Under the pieces are notes generated by a model. It was not told where the DNA came from, searched no databases, and was given only the letters and a program-made list of their open reading frames with translations. A DNA stretch of 64,000 nucleotides from Tengunoibacter tsumagoiensis. GTDB taxonomy: Bacteria; Chloroflexota; Ktedonobacteria; Ktedonobacterales; Ktedonobacteraceae. Positions 18,157 to 27,999 of the stretch are shown piece after piece; the first letter of the stretch is position 1, and each line of letters begins with the position of its first letter. Location of the stretch: assembly GCF_003967535.1 (NCBI RefSeq), contig NZ_BIFR01000002.1, positions 186,001-250,000 of the forward strand. The letters run 5' to 3'. The position numbers and the translations under genes were made by a program.

Positions 18157-18672
18157 ATGACCCGTGTGGCAATTATTGGAAACGCTGGCGGAGGCAAATC
18201 GACAGTATGTAGAAAGCTTGGGAAAGCCCTCGACTTACCTGTGTATCCAATAGACCAACTGCAATGGAAACCAGGATGGGTTCCTACTTCAGCAGAAGAG
18301 TTTCATCACAAACATACTGCGATTCTTGCTCAAGAACGGTGGATTATCGATGGGTGGGGGCCTCCAGAAGAGATTGAAGCTCGTTTCCAGGAAGCTGATA
18401 CCATTATTTTTGTAGACCATCCGCTCCTCATTCATTACTGGTGGGCACTCAAACGGCAGGTGAAATGCCTCTTCCAACCTCGCCTTGATGGACCTGAAGG
18501 TTGTCCCATGCTTCCTATGACCTGGAAACTCTTTCGCATGATGTGGACTCTTCATCAGCAGGGGCGACCATACATTCTGCATCTGGTCAATGGATTGCAG
18601 GAAGCCAAACAGATCATTCATATTCGTTCTCCACGAGAACTACAGGCTTTTATTCACACGTATTGTGCGTAA
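18157..18672 (+). CDS. P-loop kinase, DNA-topology-modulation/adenylate-kinase-like
   Basis: Protein of 171 residues. The N-terminal Walker A is GNAGGGKST (about residues 8-16). It is followed by DLPVYPIDQLQWKPGWVPTS, the pattern of FlaR/'topology modulation protein'-type small kinases in which an Asp and a Trp-Lys-Pro-Gly segment line the acceptor site. RWIIDGWG, DTIIFVDHPLL (Walker B-like) and a basic lid region (LKRQVKCLF) follow. It probably phosphorylates a small nucleotide-like substrate; the family is poorly defined biochemically. The downstream GNAT starts 2 bases after its stop, so the two are likely translated from one mRNA. Confidence 0.85.
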   Translation: MTRVAIIGNAGGGKSTVCRKLGKALDLPVYPIDQLQWKPGWVPTSAEEFHHKHTAILAQERWIIDGWGPPEEIEARFQEADTIIFVDHPLLIHYWWALKRQVKCLFQPRLDGPEGCPMLPMTWKLFRMMWTLHQQGRPYILHLVNGLQEAKQIIHIRSPRELQAFIHTYCA

Positions 18673-18674
18673 TA

Positions 18675-19217
18675 GTGAGTATTGAGCTAGAGAAGATCAG
18701 ATCAGAAAGGATCAAGTTGTACTTCCGAAAGCTTCCACATGTAGAGGGCGTACCCTTCATTACTGAACAGGTTCCTCATCCTGAGACAGCGTTTTTGCTT
18801 CCGATACTTTCAGACGCTGAGGAAGGTGAGGAGCGCATTCGTGCTGCACTCCTCGATCCAACCTGTACTGCCTATGCATTCTGGTTAGATGGTCGGCTTG
18901 CTGGAGCTGCCGTGGTGCGCTGGGAGGAAGATGCATCCGGCGAGATCGTGTATATCGCAGTGGCTCCCGATTTGCGTGGGCGCGGATATGGCAAGCAGAT
19001 CATTCACGTTTTACAGGAGGAATTGCGCAGGCGTCGAGGGCATTCACTTCTGGTCGGGACGGCGAATGCTGCCCTGGCGAACATTGCATTCTACCAGAAA
19101 TGTGGCTTCCGCATGTTCGAGATCAGGCGTGACTACTTTTCGTATATTCAGCCGCCAATAGCGGAGAACGGAATTGTACTCCGTGATATGTTAGTTTTGC
19201 GTTACGATCTGGAATGA
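18675..19217 (+). CDS. GNAT N-acetyltransferase
   Basis: Protein of about 180 residues with a complete GNAT core. Acetyl-CoA motif A is VYIAVAPDLRGRGYGKQIIH (R-G-x-G-Y-G pyrophosphate loop); motif B is NIAFYQKCGFRMFEIRRDYF. I place the start at GTG 18675, 2 bases after the stop of the kinase gene, because protein similarity to the 17101 fragment begins a few codons downstream. The frame is open further upstream only as a shadow of the kinase gene. TTG 18663 is an alternative. Substrate unknown. A truncated copy of its 5' end lies 1.6 kb upstream. Confidence 0.85.
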   Translation: MSIELEKIRSERIKLYFRKLPHVEGVPFITEQVPHPETAFLLPILSDAEEGEERIRAALLDPTCTAYAFWLDGRLAGAAVVRWEEDASGEIVYIAVAPDLRGRGYGKQIIHVLQEELRRRRGHSLLVGTANAALANIAFYQKCGFRMFEIRRDYFSYIQPPIAENGIVLRDMLVLRYDLE

Positions 19218-19508
19218 AGCCAGCGGCTTTGTTAAAATTTCCCGCTTACTGAGTGCCCATGTACGTTTCGTATCATCTAGCTTCGTGCTCCATTCCTCCA
19301 TCTCTGATGTCTTACGAGTGCTCCCTTTCTTCGCAGGTAAGCAGGCACACTTACTATAAGGATGAACCCAAAAAGGTGACCAGTCGCTGGAAAAATTGGT
19401 CCACGTAACGACTATACACCAGAAAAAGTGAGTTTGCTTGTTTCGATACAAATACCGAAATTTGATAGAATCTTATAAAGAGAAATACAGCAAAATAGAA
19501 AGAGAAGA

Positions 19509-20129
19509 ATGCGCATTTTATTGATACGCCATGGTCAAGATCAGCGGGGGTATCGTGGAGGATGGAGCCAGCGAGGATTGAATGAGCAAGGGATGAACCA
19601 GAGCCATACTCTTGCGGATCATCTCCAGACCTCCTGGCAGCCTGTGGATTATCTTCTGGCAAGTGATCTGCGCAGGGCCATGCAAACCGCTGAGGCGATC
19701 TCACAGTCGCTCCATTTGCCCGTCCATGAAACGCCCCAGTGGCGTGAGATGAATAATGGAGAACTGGCTGGCATGCTCCACGAAGAAGCATGTGAGCGCT
19801 ACCCTGGTCTGTTTGCACACACACTGGAAATGGATGAGCCCTATCCTGGTGGGGAGAGCCCACGTCAGTTCTTCCAGCGGATAAGCCAGGCCTTTGAGGA
19901 GCTGTGTAGAGCCCAGCTTTCGTGTCATCTTCCTCCCAATATTGCGATAGTGACTCATGGCGGCCCCATCAATATTGTCTATGCTCTCTTGAAGCACATC
20001 GAGTGGAGTAACAAAATGCCTTCTTTCCCCATGGCAGCAACGAGTATTCACGAAATTGTTTTTCAAGACGGCAGATGGCAGATCAGTGTAGAAAATAGCA
20101 ACTGCCATCTGGAAATCAACCCATTGTGA
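19509..20129 (+). CDS. Histidine phosphatase family protein
   Basis: Protein of 206 residues of the phosphoglycerate-mutase-like branch. The catalytic motif LIRHGQ is at residues 5-10 (phospho-acceptor His in RHG). It is followed by SQRGLNEQG, the second arginine in LASDLRRAMQTAE, the acid in WREMNNGELAGM, and the second catalytic histidine in IAIVTHGGPI. All core residues (R, H, R, E, H) are present, so the enzyme should be an active phosphatase on a small phosphorylated substrate. AGAGAAGA lies just before ATG. It stands alone, convergent with the PAP2-like gene. Confidence 0.92.
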   Translation: MRILLIRHGQDQRGYRGGWSQRGLNEQGMNQSHTLADHLQTSWQPVDYLLASDLRRAMQTAEAISQSLHLPVHETPQWREMNNGELAGMLHEEACERYPGLFAHTLEMDEPYPGGESPRQFFQRISQAFEELCRAQLSCHLPPNIAIVTHGGPINIVYALLKHIEWSNKMPSFPMAATSIHEIVFQDGRWQISVENSNCHLEINPL

Positions 20130-20147
20130 ACACGTTCTGAAAGAGTG

Positions 20148-20765
20148 TTACAAGAGATGGAATAATCCAAACACGCTGACAGTAACGCTGATGGCAATGG
20201 CCGTTCCTGCAAGCGCCTGGAGTGGCGTATGGGCTTGCACCCGCCAACGAGCCCACCCTACTATGATAATGAGTGGAAAAAGAAGAAAGAAGACTGGCCC
20301 ATAGACCAGGCCCACTACAGTGATTGCGCCAGCCATCCCAATGAGATGGAAGCTAATCTTCCAATATCTAGTAATGGCAAAAGCGATTCCGCCGGCGATT
20401 AAGACTGCCAGCACAGTTGCGATAAGAGTTATTGATGCGTGGAGCACCAGAAGAATGACAAAAACCAGGCCAGTACAGCATATACTAAAGAGGAGAGGAA
20501 TCAGCCGCTGCTCGCGCTTGCTTACATGATGATCCGTATAGTGACCGCGACGAACGCCACGAAGAATAAAAAGCAATGGTGCCACCGAAATCCCTCCCAC
20601 AGTTACCACCCACCACAGAAGCGCATGTCTAAGATCAGGAGCAGTTCGAATGGCAATGAGAAGAAAGGTCGGGAAGGCAATAAGGACTGGATTGGTGATT
20701 TCTGAGATGAGATGGGCCAGCTTATCCCAGCCCTTCTGAGAAGAGGCAGCTTGTTTTGTGTTCAT
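20148..20765 (-). CDS. PAP2-like integral membrane phosphatase
   Basis: Protein of 205 residues with about six membrane helices (for example PVLIAFPTFLLIAI, LLFSICCTGLVFVILLVLHA, FFLLFPLIIIVGWA). Towards the C-terminus, KISFHLIGMAGAI and GWARWRVQAHTPLQALAG match PAP2 motifs 2 and 3 (S-x-H and R-x5-H, with a trailing G). The active site should face the outside. Motif 1 (K-x6-RP) is not clear: the region VSKREQRLIPL may serve. Likely a lipid phosphate or undecaprenyl-diphosphate phosphatase-like enzyme. It ends 19 bases after the converging phosphatase gene. Confidence 0.75.
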   Translation of the reverse strand: MNTKQAASSQKGWDKLAHLISEITNPVLIAFPTFLLIAIRTAPDLRHALLWWVVTVGGISVAPLLFILRGVRRGHYTDHHVSKREQRLIPLLFSICCTGLVFVILLVLHASITLIATVLAVLIAGGIAFAITRYWKISFHLIGMAGAITVVGLVYGPVFFLLFPLIIIVGWARWRVQAHTPLQALAGTAIAISVTVSVFGLFHLL

Positions 20766-20996
20766 GATTGTTCTCGTGATTCATGTCTACGAAAGAGATG
20801 ACCGCTCATTAACAGTCTGATTTGAGCAGGTAAGATCAACCAGATCCACGCATCGTTTCACATCTCTATTGCTACTTCATTTATTTTTTGAGAGTGGTTT
20901 GAGGTCTGGCCTCAACTATTCTTCTTTTCATGCATGGTTTCTCATAAAAAAACTATATAATCATTAAATATAGATAGCCTTTTATTTTCGATGACC

Positions 20997-23981
20997 CTTA
21001 CAATATCCAGAAACGGATCGATTTCTCTACAACCTGCTCGCATCAGTGATGACAGTGGGGAGCTCAATTGCGTACAGTATCCTAAAACGGATCGAAACCT
21101 CTCCAACTATGGTCCAATTCCCTACCCCTGCGGAATACCCTCCGCTTGCAATATCCAAAAACGGATCGAAACCTCTTCAACTTCTGGTGATTTAGCGCAA
21201 CGCTGCGTGCTCTATACTTGCAATATCCAAAAACGGATCGAAACCTCTTCAACTTCTGGTGATTTAGCGCAACGCTGCGTGCTCTATACTTGCAATATCC
21301 AAAAACGGATCGAAACCTCTTCAACTTCTGGTGATTTAGCGCAACGCTGCGTGCTCTATACTTGCAATATCCAAAAACGGATCGAAACCTCTTCAACTGT
21401 ATCAGGGTGGAACCAACTGGCCGCTCTCCAGGTCTTGCAATATCCTAAAACGGATCGAAACCTCTTCAACATAAAGCATTCCGCAAGCTCCTCTCCTGTT
21501 TTCTGCTTACAATATCCAAAAACGGATCGAAACCTCTTCAACTGATTGTCTGCGATCAATGCGCAAGCGCGATGATTGCTTACAATATCCTAAAACGGAT
21601 CGAAACCTCTTCAACGTGGCCATCGTACACCACGACATTCCAGCCAGATCCAGCTTGCAATATCCTAAAACGGATCGAAACCTCTCCAACTTGTAGTTTT
21701 CTCGTTAGAGATTTTACTTGCGTTTTTCTTGCAATATCCTAAAACGGATCGAAACCTCTCCAACCACCGTACACCCGAGCATATTCGCGAAGTTCTGCGC
21801 GACTTGCAATATCCTAAAACGGATCGAAACCTCTCCAACATGATGCTTTCCTCAACCCGATCCTTCACCCTTGCAACTTGCAATATCCTAAAACGGATCG
21901 AAACCTCTCCAACGTGATGAGGAAGCCTTACGTGTTTGTTTGCTTATCTCTTGCAGTATCCTAAAACGGATCGAAACCTCTCCAACTTCAGTGGCACCCA
22001 GGCGGTGAATAATTCGTCCACTGTGCTTACAGTATCCTAAAACGGATCGAAACCTCTTCAACTCTACATGTTCAGAGAGCACCGGAACCGAACTTGTCTT
22101 ACAGTATCCTAAAACGGATCGAAACCTCTTCAACTGGGTCGATGCCTGAGCTGTGAGCGTGTCAATGTCGCTTACAGTATCCTAAAACGGATCGAAACCT
22201 CTTCAACTCTACATGTTCAGAGAGCACCGGAACCGAACTTGTCTTACAGTATCCTAAAACGGATCGAAACCTCTTCAACTGGGTCGATGCCTGAGCTGTG
22301 AGCGTGTCAATGTCGCTTACAGTATCCTAAAACGGATCGAAACCTCTTCAACTCTACATGTTCAGAGAGCACCGGAACCGAACTTGTCTTACAGTATCCT
22401 AAAACGGATCGAAACCTCTTCAACGCTGCTGATAAGCTCGGTGCTCATAGGTCAAAAAGCTCTTACAGTATCCTAAAACGGATCGAAACCTCTTCAACGA
22501 CCCTCGTTTCGTGAAGCTCCGCAAAGGTCAGGGTTATCTTACAGTATCCTAAAACGGATCGAAACCTCTTCAACTTCAATCTGAATATATCTTTACTAGT
22601 AACCGACACGAACTTACAGTATCCTAAAACGGATCGAAACCTCTTCAACTAACTCATACAGTCCAGCTGATACCACTATCCAGACCTTACAGTATCCTAA
22701 AACGGATCGAAACCTCTTCAACCTCCTGGTTGGTTGAAAATGGTGGTGGAGTGGAAGATTCTTACAATATCCTAAAACGGATCGAAACCTCTTCAACCCC
22801 CAACTGTTCGTCCGTCATGAGCGCTTCTCCAGCACTTACAGTATCCTAAAACGGATCGAAACCTCTCCAACGCATCTGAATGCCCGGATGCTGTCGCGAC
22901 ATCGTTACCTTACAGTATCCAAAAACGGATCGAAACCTCTCCAACCTGGGAATAAAATCCTCACAGCCGACTTCTCCAATATCGCTTACAGTATCCTAAA
23001 ACGGATCGAAACCTCTTCAACCTGTCGTTTCGTCTCTGTCAGCCGCTCTGGTGTCTGGCCTTACAATATCCTAAAACGGATCGAAACCTCTCCAACTTGT
23101 AGAAGATAAACCGGTCCGCTATGTCAGACGTGCCTTACAGTATCCTAAAACGGATCGAAACCTCTCCAACCTTGCGGATACAATCGGTGTGAGCAAAGAA
23201 GAAGCTGCTTACAGTATCCTAAAACGGATCGAAACCTCTCCAACCCAATATTGCCGTCCCAACGGGTCAAGCATCGCAATCTTACAGTATCCTAAAACGG
23301 ATCGAAACCTCTCCAACGCTGGTCACCAACTGAAAATTAAAGCCAATACCAGCTTACAATATCCTAAAACGGATCGAAACCTCTCCAACACCCCTATCGC
23401 CAGGACAGAATGGATTAATCTAACTTGCAATATCCTAAAACGGATCGAAGCCTCTCCAACACCTATGTGCCGCGAATAGACCCATCTGAGATTGATACTT
23501 GCAGTATCCTAAAACGGATCGAAGCCTCTCCAACGTTCTGTAGAGCATATTTTGTTGTTGGCAGAGAAGAATCTTGCAGTATCCTAAAACGGATCGAAAC
23601 CTCTCCAACACAGCAACGTTCATAATTTAACGTTGCGCTTTATGACTGCTTGCAGTATCCTAAAACGGATCGAAGCCTCTCCAACCCGGTCTGGGTTTTC
23701 TTTATGTGTGTGTGGATACCGTGCTTGCAGTATCCTAAAACGGATCGAAACCTCTTCAACGGAATAATGCGCAAATTGGTAAAGCGCTCGGCATTAACTT
23801 GCAGTATCCTAAAACGGATCGAAACCTCTTCAACTATCTACACTCAGTCCCAGTCTGGCAGGCTCTGTTAGCTTGCAGTATCCTAAAACGGATCGAAACC
23901 TCTTCAACTCCGTATACGATTAGTACCAACGGAGCCAATCCAACCTTGCAGTATCCAAAAACGGATCGAAACCTCTTCAAC
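20997..23981 (-). CRISPR. CRISPR array 1: 41 repeats, 40 spacers
   Basis: Repeats of 37 bp recur every 71-76 bp, with spacers of 34-39 bp. On the minus strand the repeat starts GTTGRAGAGGTTTCGATCC and ends TAGGATACTGTAAG; last-8 variants such as ATTGCAAG resemble type III crRNA 5' handles. The left-most copy (20997-21033) is degenerate and the right-most abuts the conserved leader, so the array is transcribed leftwards. One spacer is present three times in a row (from 21182, 21254 and 21326). Another recurs three times (22063, 22208, 22353), interleaved with a third present twice (22135, 22280). Repeat starts were placed one by one from the sequence. Confidence 0.97.
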
Positions 23982-24360
23982 CGAGAGCATTAGAGAGGGG
24001 ATAGGGTGACTATTTTGACCTTTTTGCGCTTACAGGCCCTTGTTTTGGGCTCTCTGCGCGACGTTTTTTGTTGTTTCTCTCTTTATAAGTATACCACAAC
24101 CACAGCCGTTCGAAAACCGTTTTTTGCGCCAAAACGGGGGGGATTTTCGGATCTGTTTTGTTATTATTTACTCCTATACAAATCTTTTGCATGCTTATTA
24201 TTCACTTATCAGGATACATTTGCCCTGTTTTCTTGTACTGCTGAGAGAGGTTTTCGGAGAATGGTCATTTTCAGGCAGAGAGAAGGCAGGAAAGAGGATC
24301 GCTCACCTGAAAAGTGTATCTATGCTCAGGCCAATGTGTCTGTCTGAGAATTTTTTCATA
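23982..24360 (-). promoter_or_regulatory. CRISPR leader copy 1
   Basis: This sequence follows the last repeat of array 1 and is nearly identical to those at 28000, 39766 and 41550. Landmarks are CGAGAGCATTAGAGAGGGGA directly at the repeat, then a G-run near 24136 and TTCGGAGAATGGTC near 24252. Conservation beside the least-decayed repeat marks it as the leader, firing leftwards. In minus orientation TATACTTATAAAG near 24085-24100 is a weak -10-like candidate. Confidence 0.82.
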
Positions 24361-24483
24361 AGTATAAGCAGCCAGATGTTCGACAATTTACCAGCGATAG
24401 ATAGGCCTCTAGCAGACCATCAGATTGAGACGCTCCTGGATTGAGCCTGGGTCGACACGCCTTTTGATGAACGTAACTATGCT
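24361..24483 (+). pseudogene. cas10 fragment downstream of leader copy 1
   Basis: This 123-base segment aligns with bases 29022-29144 of the intact cas10 gene (cas10 residues about 98-138, around DSLPAIDRPLADHQIETLLD). The copy carries an in-frame TGA where cas10 encodes Phe. The start of cas10 and about 645 bases between leader and this point are missing. The following 58 bases (24484-24541) recur at 40269-40326, after cas10 fragment 2. Confidence 0.9.
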
Positions 24484-24541
24484 GTGATCTTGCACCGATT
24501 TGAAAGAGCTCTATCTCCGACGACGCTCTCAATGCAGCCAA

Positions 24542-24652
24542 CTTACAGTATTCTGAAACGGATCGCGATCTCTGCAACGACTCCATCCACAGGACTTCGA
24601 GTTTGCTCAGAATTGCTTACAGTATCTCGAACCGGATCGAAACCTCTCCAAT
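24542..24652 (-). CRISPR. CRISPR array 1b: two degenerate repeats, one spacer
   Basis: Two decayed copies of the same 37-bp repeat at 24542-24578 and 24616-24652 surround one 37-bp spacer. The left copy has the same changes (TTCTGAAACGGATCGCGATC) as the end repeat of array 4 at 40327, so the two ends share ancestry. A leader fragment follows directly. Confidence 0.85.
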
Positions 24653-24764
24653 CGAGAGCGTTGGAGAAGGGATAGGGTGACTATTTTGACCTTTTCGCGC
24701 TTACAGGCCCTTGTTTTGGGCTCTCAGCGCGACGTTTTTTGTTGTTTCACTCTTTATAAGTAGA
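24653..24764 (-). promoter_or_regulatory. Truncated CRISPR leader copy 1b
   Basis: About 112 bases homologous to the repeat-proximal part of the other leaders (CGAGAGCG..., GGGTGACTATTTTGACC, CTTACAGGCCCTTGTTTTGG). Similarity breaks off after CTTTATAAGTA at 24764, which is replaced by unrelated sequence. It is probably non-functional or weak. Confidence 0.75.
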
Positions 24765-25081
24765 GGTATAACTAATTCATTTAATTCATTTGTAGAAATT
24801 TGGCTTGCTTACGATTCTCAATTCTAAACCGCTTACCATAAAAGCAAGAGCAACGAATTCAGCAGTGGAATGCTTGCCATTTTTTCTCAAAAGTTCCTTG
24901 TGCAGAGTATTCATAACTCAATAAAGCTCAGCAAAGGAGCCTCTTTCTCTGCTACCTGCATCTTCTCTTTTTGACCAGTCTACCATGGACTCCACCCTTC
25001 ACGCTGATCCACTTGTTCAGCGTTATTAAACCTTCTTTGCATTCCTTCTTTCGGGCCTATTGGTCCATGGTTCTGAATCAT
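24765..25081. other. Intergenic stretch downstream of the TIR-SAVED gene
   Basis: 317 bases between the truncated leader and the stop of the minus-strand TIR-SAVED gene. AT-rich, no gene, no clear terminator hairpin and no repeat. The abrupt switch from leader sequence at 24764 marks an insertion or deletion junction. Confidence 0.4.
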
Positions 25082-26857
25082 CTACGCTCTTAATATGCCG
25101 ATCGGCGTATAGGCTCCTTCAGTACTGTTGAACTCATAGAGTGTGATGGGGCAGAGTGCATTCAACTGCTGGCCCACCAGGACCGCCAGTTCCACTGGTA
25201 TCACGACAAACAGATGGATCTGCCTCACCCCGTGTTCATCACACAGCTTCTGACATACCTGAGCAATCTGCCAGGCAACGGAGCGAGCATGAGACGCGTC
25301 TCTGATTGATTCACGTGAGAGGTCAGGTGATACAAGCCGGATGTGATAGGCAGGCTGAAGATCAAAGTCGGTGATGGCCTGAGCGACAGACTGTTTGATG
25401 GAACGGCCCGATGTCACCTCGATCACGGCTCGCCGCTGATCTCCGTTCTTCGTACAATGCCATTCCGTCAAGAAGGGCTCTGTTTCTGTTGGGCGAGCCT
25501 GGGTACTCCAGGTTTCTTGTTGTCCATGAAGTATTAAGGTCATTCCGGTTGTTGCACGTAAGACAAAACCAAGAGCCAGTGCCACTGGAAAAATACTTTT
25601 TATGAACAGGTGCAGACGATGACTATGTACAGTTTCGCTGAGGCAGCGTTTCACATCCTGCAATGCTGGCCAGAGGATGTCGTTCCATTCTTGAGGCGTG
25701 CATGTTCTTTCCTTGCCATCGATCACTGGCGTCCAATCAAGCCGAAGATCCAGAGAGGTCGTTACTGGCATATAGGGGAATGTCATCAGACAGAGGGTTG
25801 GCTCATAGCTGTAATCGGCCTGGACGCGGCGCAAGCGGAGCACCAGGGCAGCTTTTAGGATACGTCTGGCCGCCTTATTGCGTCTTACGTTTTGTTCCGC
25901 TTCCATTGGAGCAACCGCCCCATCCTCGGTCAATGACAGACCATTAAAGTCAGAGACATCGCCCAGATTGTGACGAGAACAAAATTGTCGGACCTCCGCA
26001 AAGGAGACTCCTTTGAGTACAGGGATGATATGAAAATGTGGATCACGCTCCTGCCGACGCAGTGCTGCGGGCACCTCAACGCGCCAGATAAAGTCGGATT
26101 GTAGGCAGGCGGGAGTGAGGAAGAGCGCGAATGCATCAGCCTCTTCGATAGCATGGACGATTGCTTGCTCCGTCTGGCTTCCAAGCTGCATGTCGTCAAC
26201 GTCATGCCAGCAGCGCATGCCACGAACTTTGAGTCGGAGTTGCATATCCCTGACGTGGTCTGTATCCTCGCGTGCATAACTCAGAAAGATGGTGGCTGGT
26301 CGGTCCAGACCAACGATCGGTGGTGACTGATGTGTTGGTGGTTGTTCCATGTGGTTGACCTCCTGCTGGTCCTGTTCCTCTTGTTTCTCTGACAGTTCTT
26401 TGAACACCTCGATAACGCGGCGGATGCCCAGTGCCACATCGAGCAAAGCTTCATCTCGATTACGCCAGCTGGTAATCGGTTTCCTGTTGGCTGGTAGTGG
26501 CTCAAGTTCGGCAAAGGGTGCGCTTTGCCAATCGACTGGGCGCAGAAGAATAGGAATCACAGTGGCCCGCTGCACCTTATGACGTGCGAGCGCATGCATC
26601 ATCTCCGTGTGGTAACAGTAATTGCTGGCCAGGAAATCTGAACTCACCAGCAGCAGGATAATCTGAGCCGTGCTAAGATGGGCATCAATCTGCTGGGCTC
26701 GGTGCGTCCCTCGCACGACCTTCTGCTGATGCCAGCCTGCTATCAGCCCTTGCTGAACCAGCTGGCTAAGGTGCTTTTCAAGAGCCTCACACAACTCTTC
26801 ATCTTCCTGCGCATATAAATAAAACACCTGTAACGGACGGTCTGATAGCTCACTCAT
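25082..26857 (-). CDS. TIR-TIR-SAVED effector inside the type III CRISPR locus
   Basis: Protein of 591 residues with two TIR domains and a C-terminal SAVED-like domain. TIR1 (about 8-150) starts LQVFYLYAQEDEELC; its candidate catalytic Glu is E85 in ASNYCYHTEMM. TIR2 (about 186-330) starts TIFLSYAREDTD, with WHDVDDMQLGS and candidate Glu E261 in DFIWRVEVP. The SAVED region (about 345-591) includes LFIKSIFPVALALGFVLR, VEVTSGRSIKQSVAQAI and RQIHLFVVIPVELAVLVGQQ. Single TIR-SAVED proteins are known CBASS effectors that assemble on a cyclic trinucleotide and degrade NAD+. Here the gene lies between arrays 1b and 2 and near an active-looking Cas10, so it is probably a cyclic-oligoadenylate-triggered NADase of the CRISPR response. 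AAGGA precedes ATG 26857. Duplicate TIRs are unusual. TIR calls firm; SAVED call strong but by eye. Confidence 0.87.
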   Translation of the reverse strand: MSELSDRPLQVFYLYAQEDEELCEALEKHLSQLVQQGLIAGWHQQKVVRGTHRAQQIDAHLSTAQIILLLVSSDFLASNYCYHTEMMHALARHKVQRATVIPILLRPVDWQSAPFAELEPLPANRKPITSWRNRDEALLDVALGIRRVIEVFKELSEKQEEQDQQEVNHMEQPPTHQSPPIVGLDRPATIFLSYAREDTDHVRDMQLRLKVRGMRCWHDVDDMQLGSQTEQAIVHAIEEADAFALFLTPACLQSDFIWRVEVPAALRRQERDPHFHIIPVLKGVSFAEVRQFCSRHNLGDVSDFNGLSLTEDGAVAPMEAEQNVRRNKAARRILKAALVLRLRRVQADYSYEPTLCLMTFPYMPVTTSLDLRLDWTPVIDGKERTCTPQEWNDILWPALQDVKRCLSETVHSHRLHLFIKSIFPVALALGFVLRATTGMTLILHGQQETWSTQARPTETEPFLTEWHCTKNGDQRRAVIEVTSGRSIKQSVAQAITDFDLQPAYHIRLVSPDLSRESIRDASHARSVAWQIAQVCQKLCDEHGVRQIHLFVVIPVELAVLVGQQLNALCPITLYEFNSTEGAYTPIGILRA

Positions 26858-26931
26858 GGGCTATTGTCCTTCTAACCATGGAGACATCTCTAGGAAAGTT
26901 GGACTCAAAACAACTCATTGATGAGCTTGAT

Positions 26932-27999
26932 CTTACAGTATTTAGAAACAGATCGAATCCTCTCCAACAAGTATTCTCGTCTGTGGATGTTACGCCTGTT
27001 TTCGCTTACAGTATCCTAAACCGGATCGAAACCTCTCCAATGCCCCGATACTGACTCACCCTATCATCACTTGTGCCACTTACAGTATCCTAAACCGGAT
27101 CGAAACCTCTCCAAATTCATTCTCGGCATCGCTACGGCGCGGCTTCAACAGTCTTACAGTATCCTAAAACGGATCGAAGCCTCTCCAACACGCTATCCAG
27201 GCTGCGCGTTCAATCCAGCGGACCACTTGCAATATCCTAAAACGGATCGAAACCTCTCCAACATGGAAAACAGATCATAGAATATAGCGCTGCGGAGTCC
27301 TTACAGTATCCTAAAACGGATCGAAACCTCTCCAACAAGACCCTTCTCTCTTGCCGCTGGCACGGTGTATTCGTCTTACAGTATCCTAAAACGGATCGAA
27401 ACCTCTCCAACGAACAATCTTGATCTGATGAGTGATTTCTGCGATCCCATACTTACAGTATCCTAAAACGGATCGAAACCTCTCCAACCTGTGTGTCTGC
27501 ACATCAGCATTAACCAATCATAACTTGCAGTATCCTAAAACGGATCGAAACCTCTCCAACTGTGCCCATTTGTCCAAGTTTCGAGATACCAACCGCTTGC
27601 AGTATCCTAAAACGGATCGAAACCTCTCCAACGTACAGGCTCTGGCATGCTGAGTCATTACGTGCGCTGCTTGCAGTATCCTAAAACGGATCGAAACCTC
27701 TCCAACGTACAGGCTCTGGCATGCTGAGTCATTACGTGCGCTGCTTGCAGTATCCTAAAACGGATCGAAACCTCTCCAACATGAAGTTGGAGAACTCCGT
27801 CTGGCCACAGAGCCATCTTACAGTATCCTAAAACGGATCGAAACCTCTCCAACGACAGTGTATCTGTTTTGTTCGTGTGTGACACGCGCGCTTACAGTAT
27901 CCTAAAACGGATCGAAACCTCTCCAACTTACGATATAATAGATAACAATCCCCACTGCAATTCTTACAGTATCCTAAAACGGATCGAAACCTCTCCAAC
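26932..27999 (-). CRISPR. CRISPR array 2: 15 repeats, 14 spacers, next to the cas operon
   Basis: Same 37-bp repeat family as array 1. The leftmost repeat (26932-26968) is the most decayed, the next two carry CCGG in place of ACGG, and the rightmost (27963-27999) abuts the leader at 28000. One 37-bp spacer occurs twice in a row (27633-27669 and 27707-27743). It is the only array followed by a leader and the intact cas10, so it is probably the ancestral one. Transcribed leftwards, divergent from cas10. Confidence 0.97.

Noticed and set aside
20991-23993. Many open frames with recurring peptides such as KRFRSVLGYCK across the arrays
   Set aside because: They are translations of the 37-bp CRISPR repeat in different frames; similar frames appear at all arrays and have no ribosome sites.
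24006-24347. A ~113-codon frame present in all four leader copies
   Set aside because: The frame is shared because the leaders are recent duplicates. The differences among copies are mostly amino-acid changing, it opens at a GTG within the leader, and the composition (many Phe, Cys, Arg) is not protein-like.
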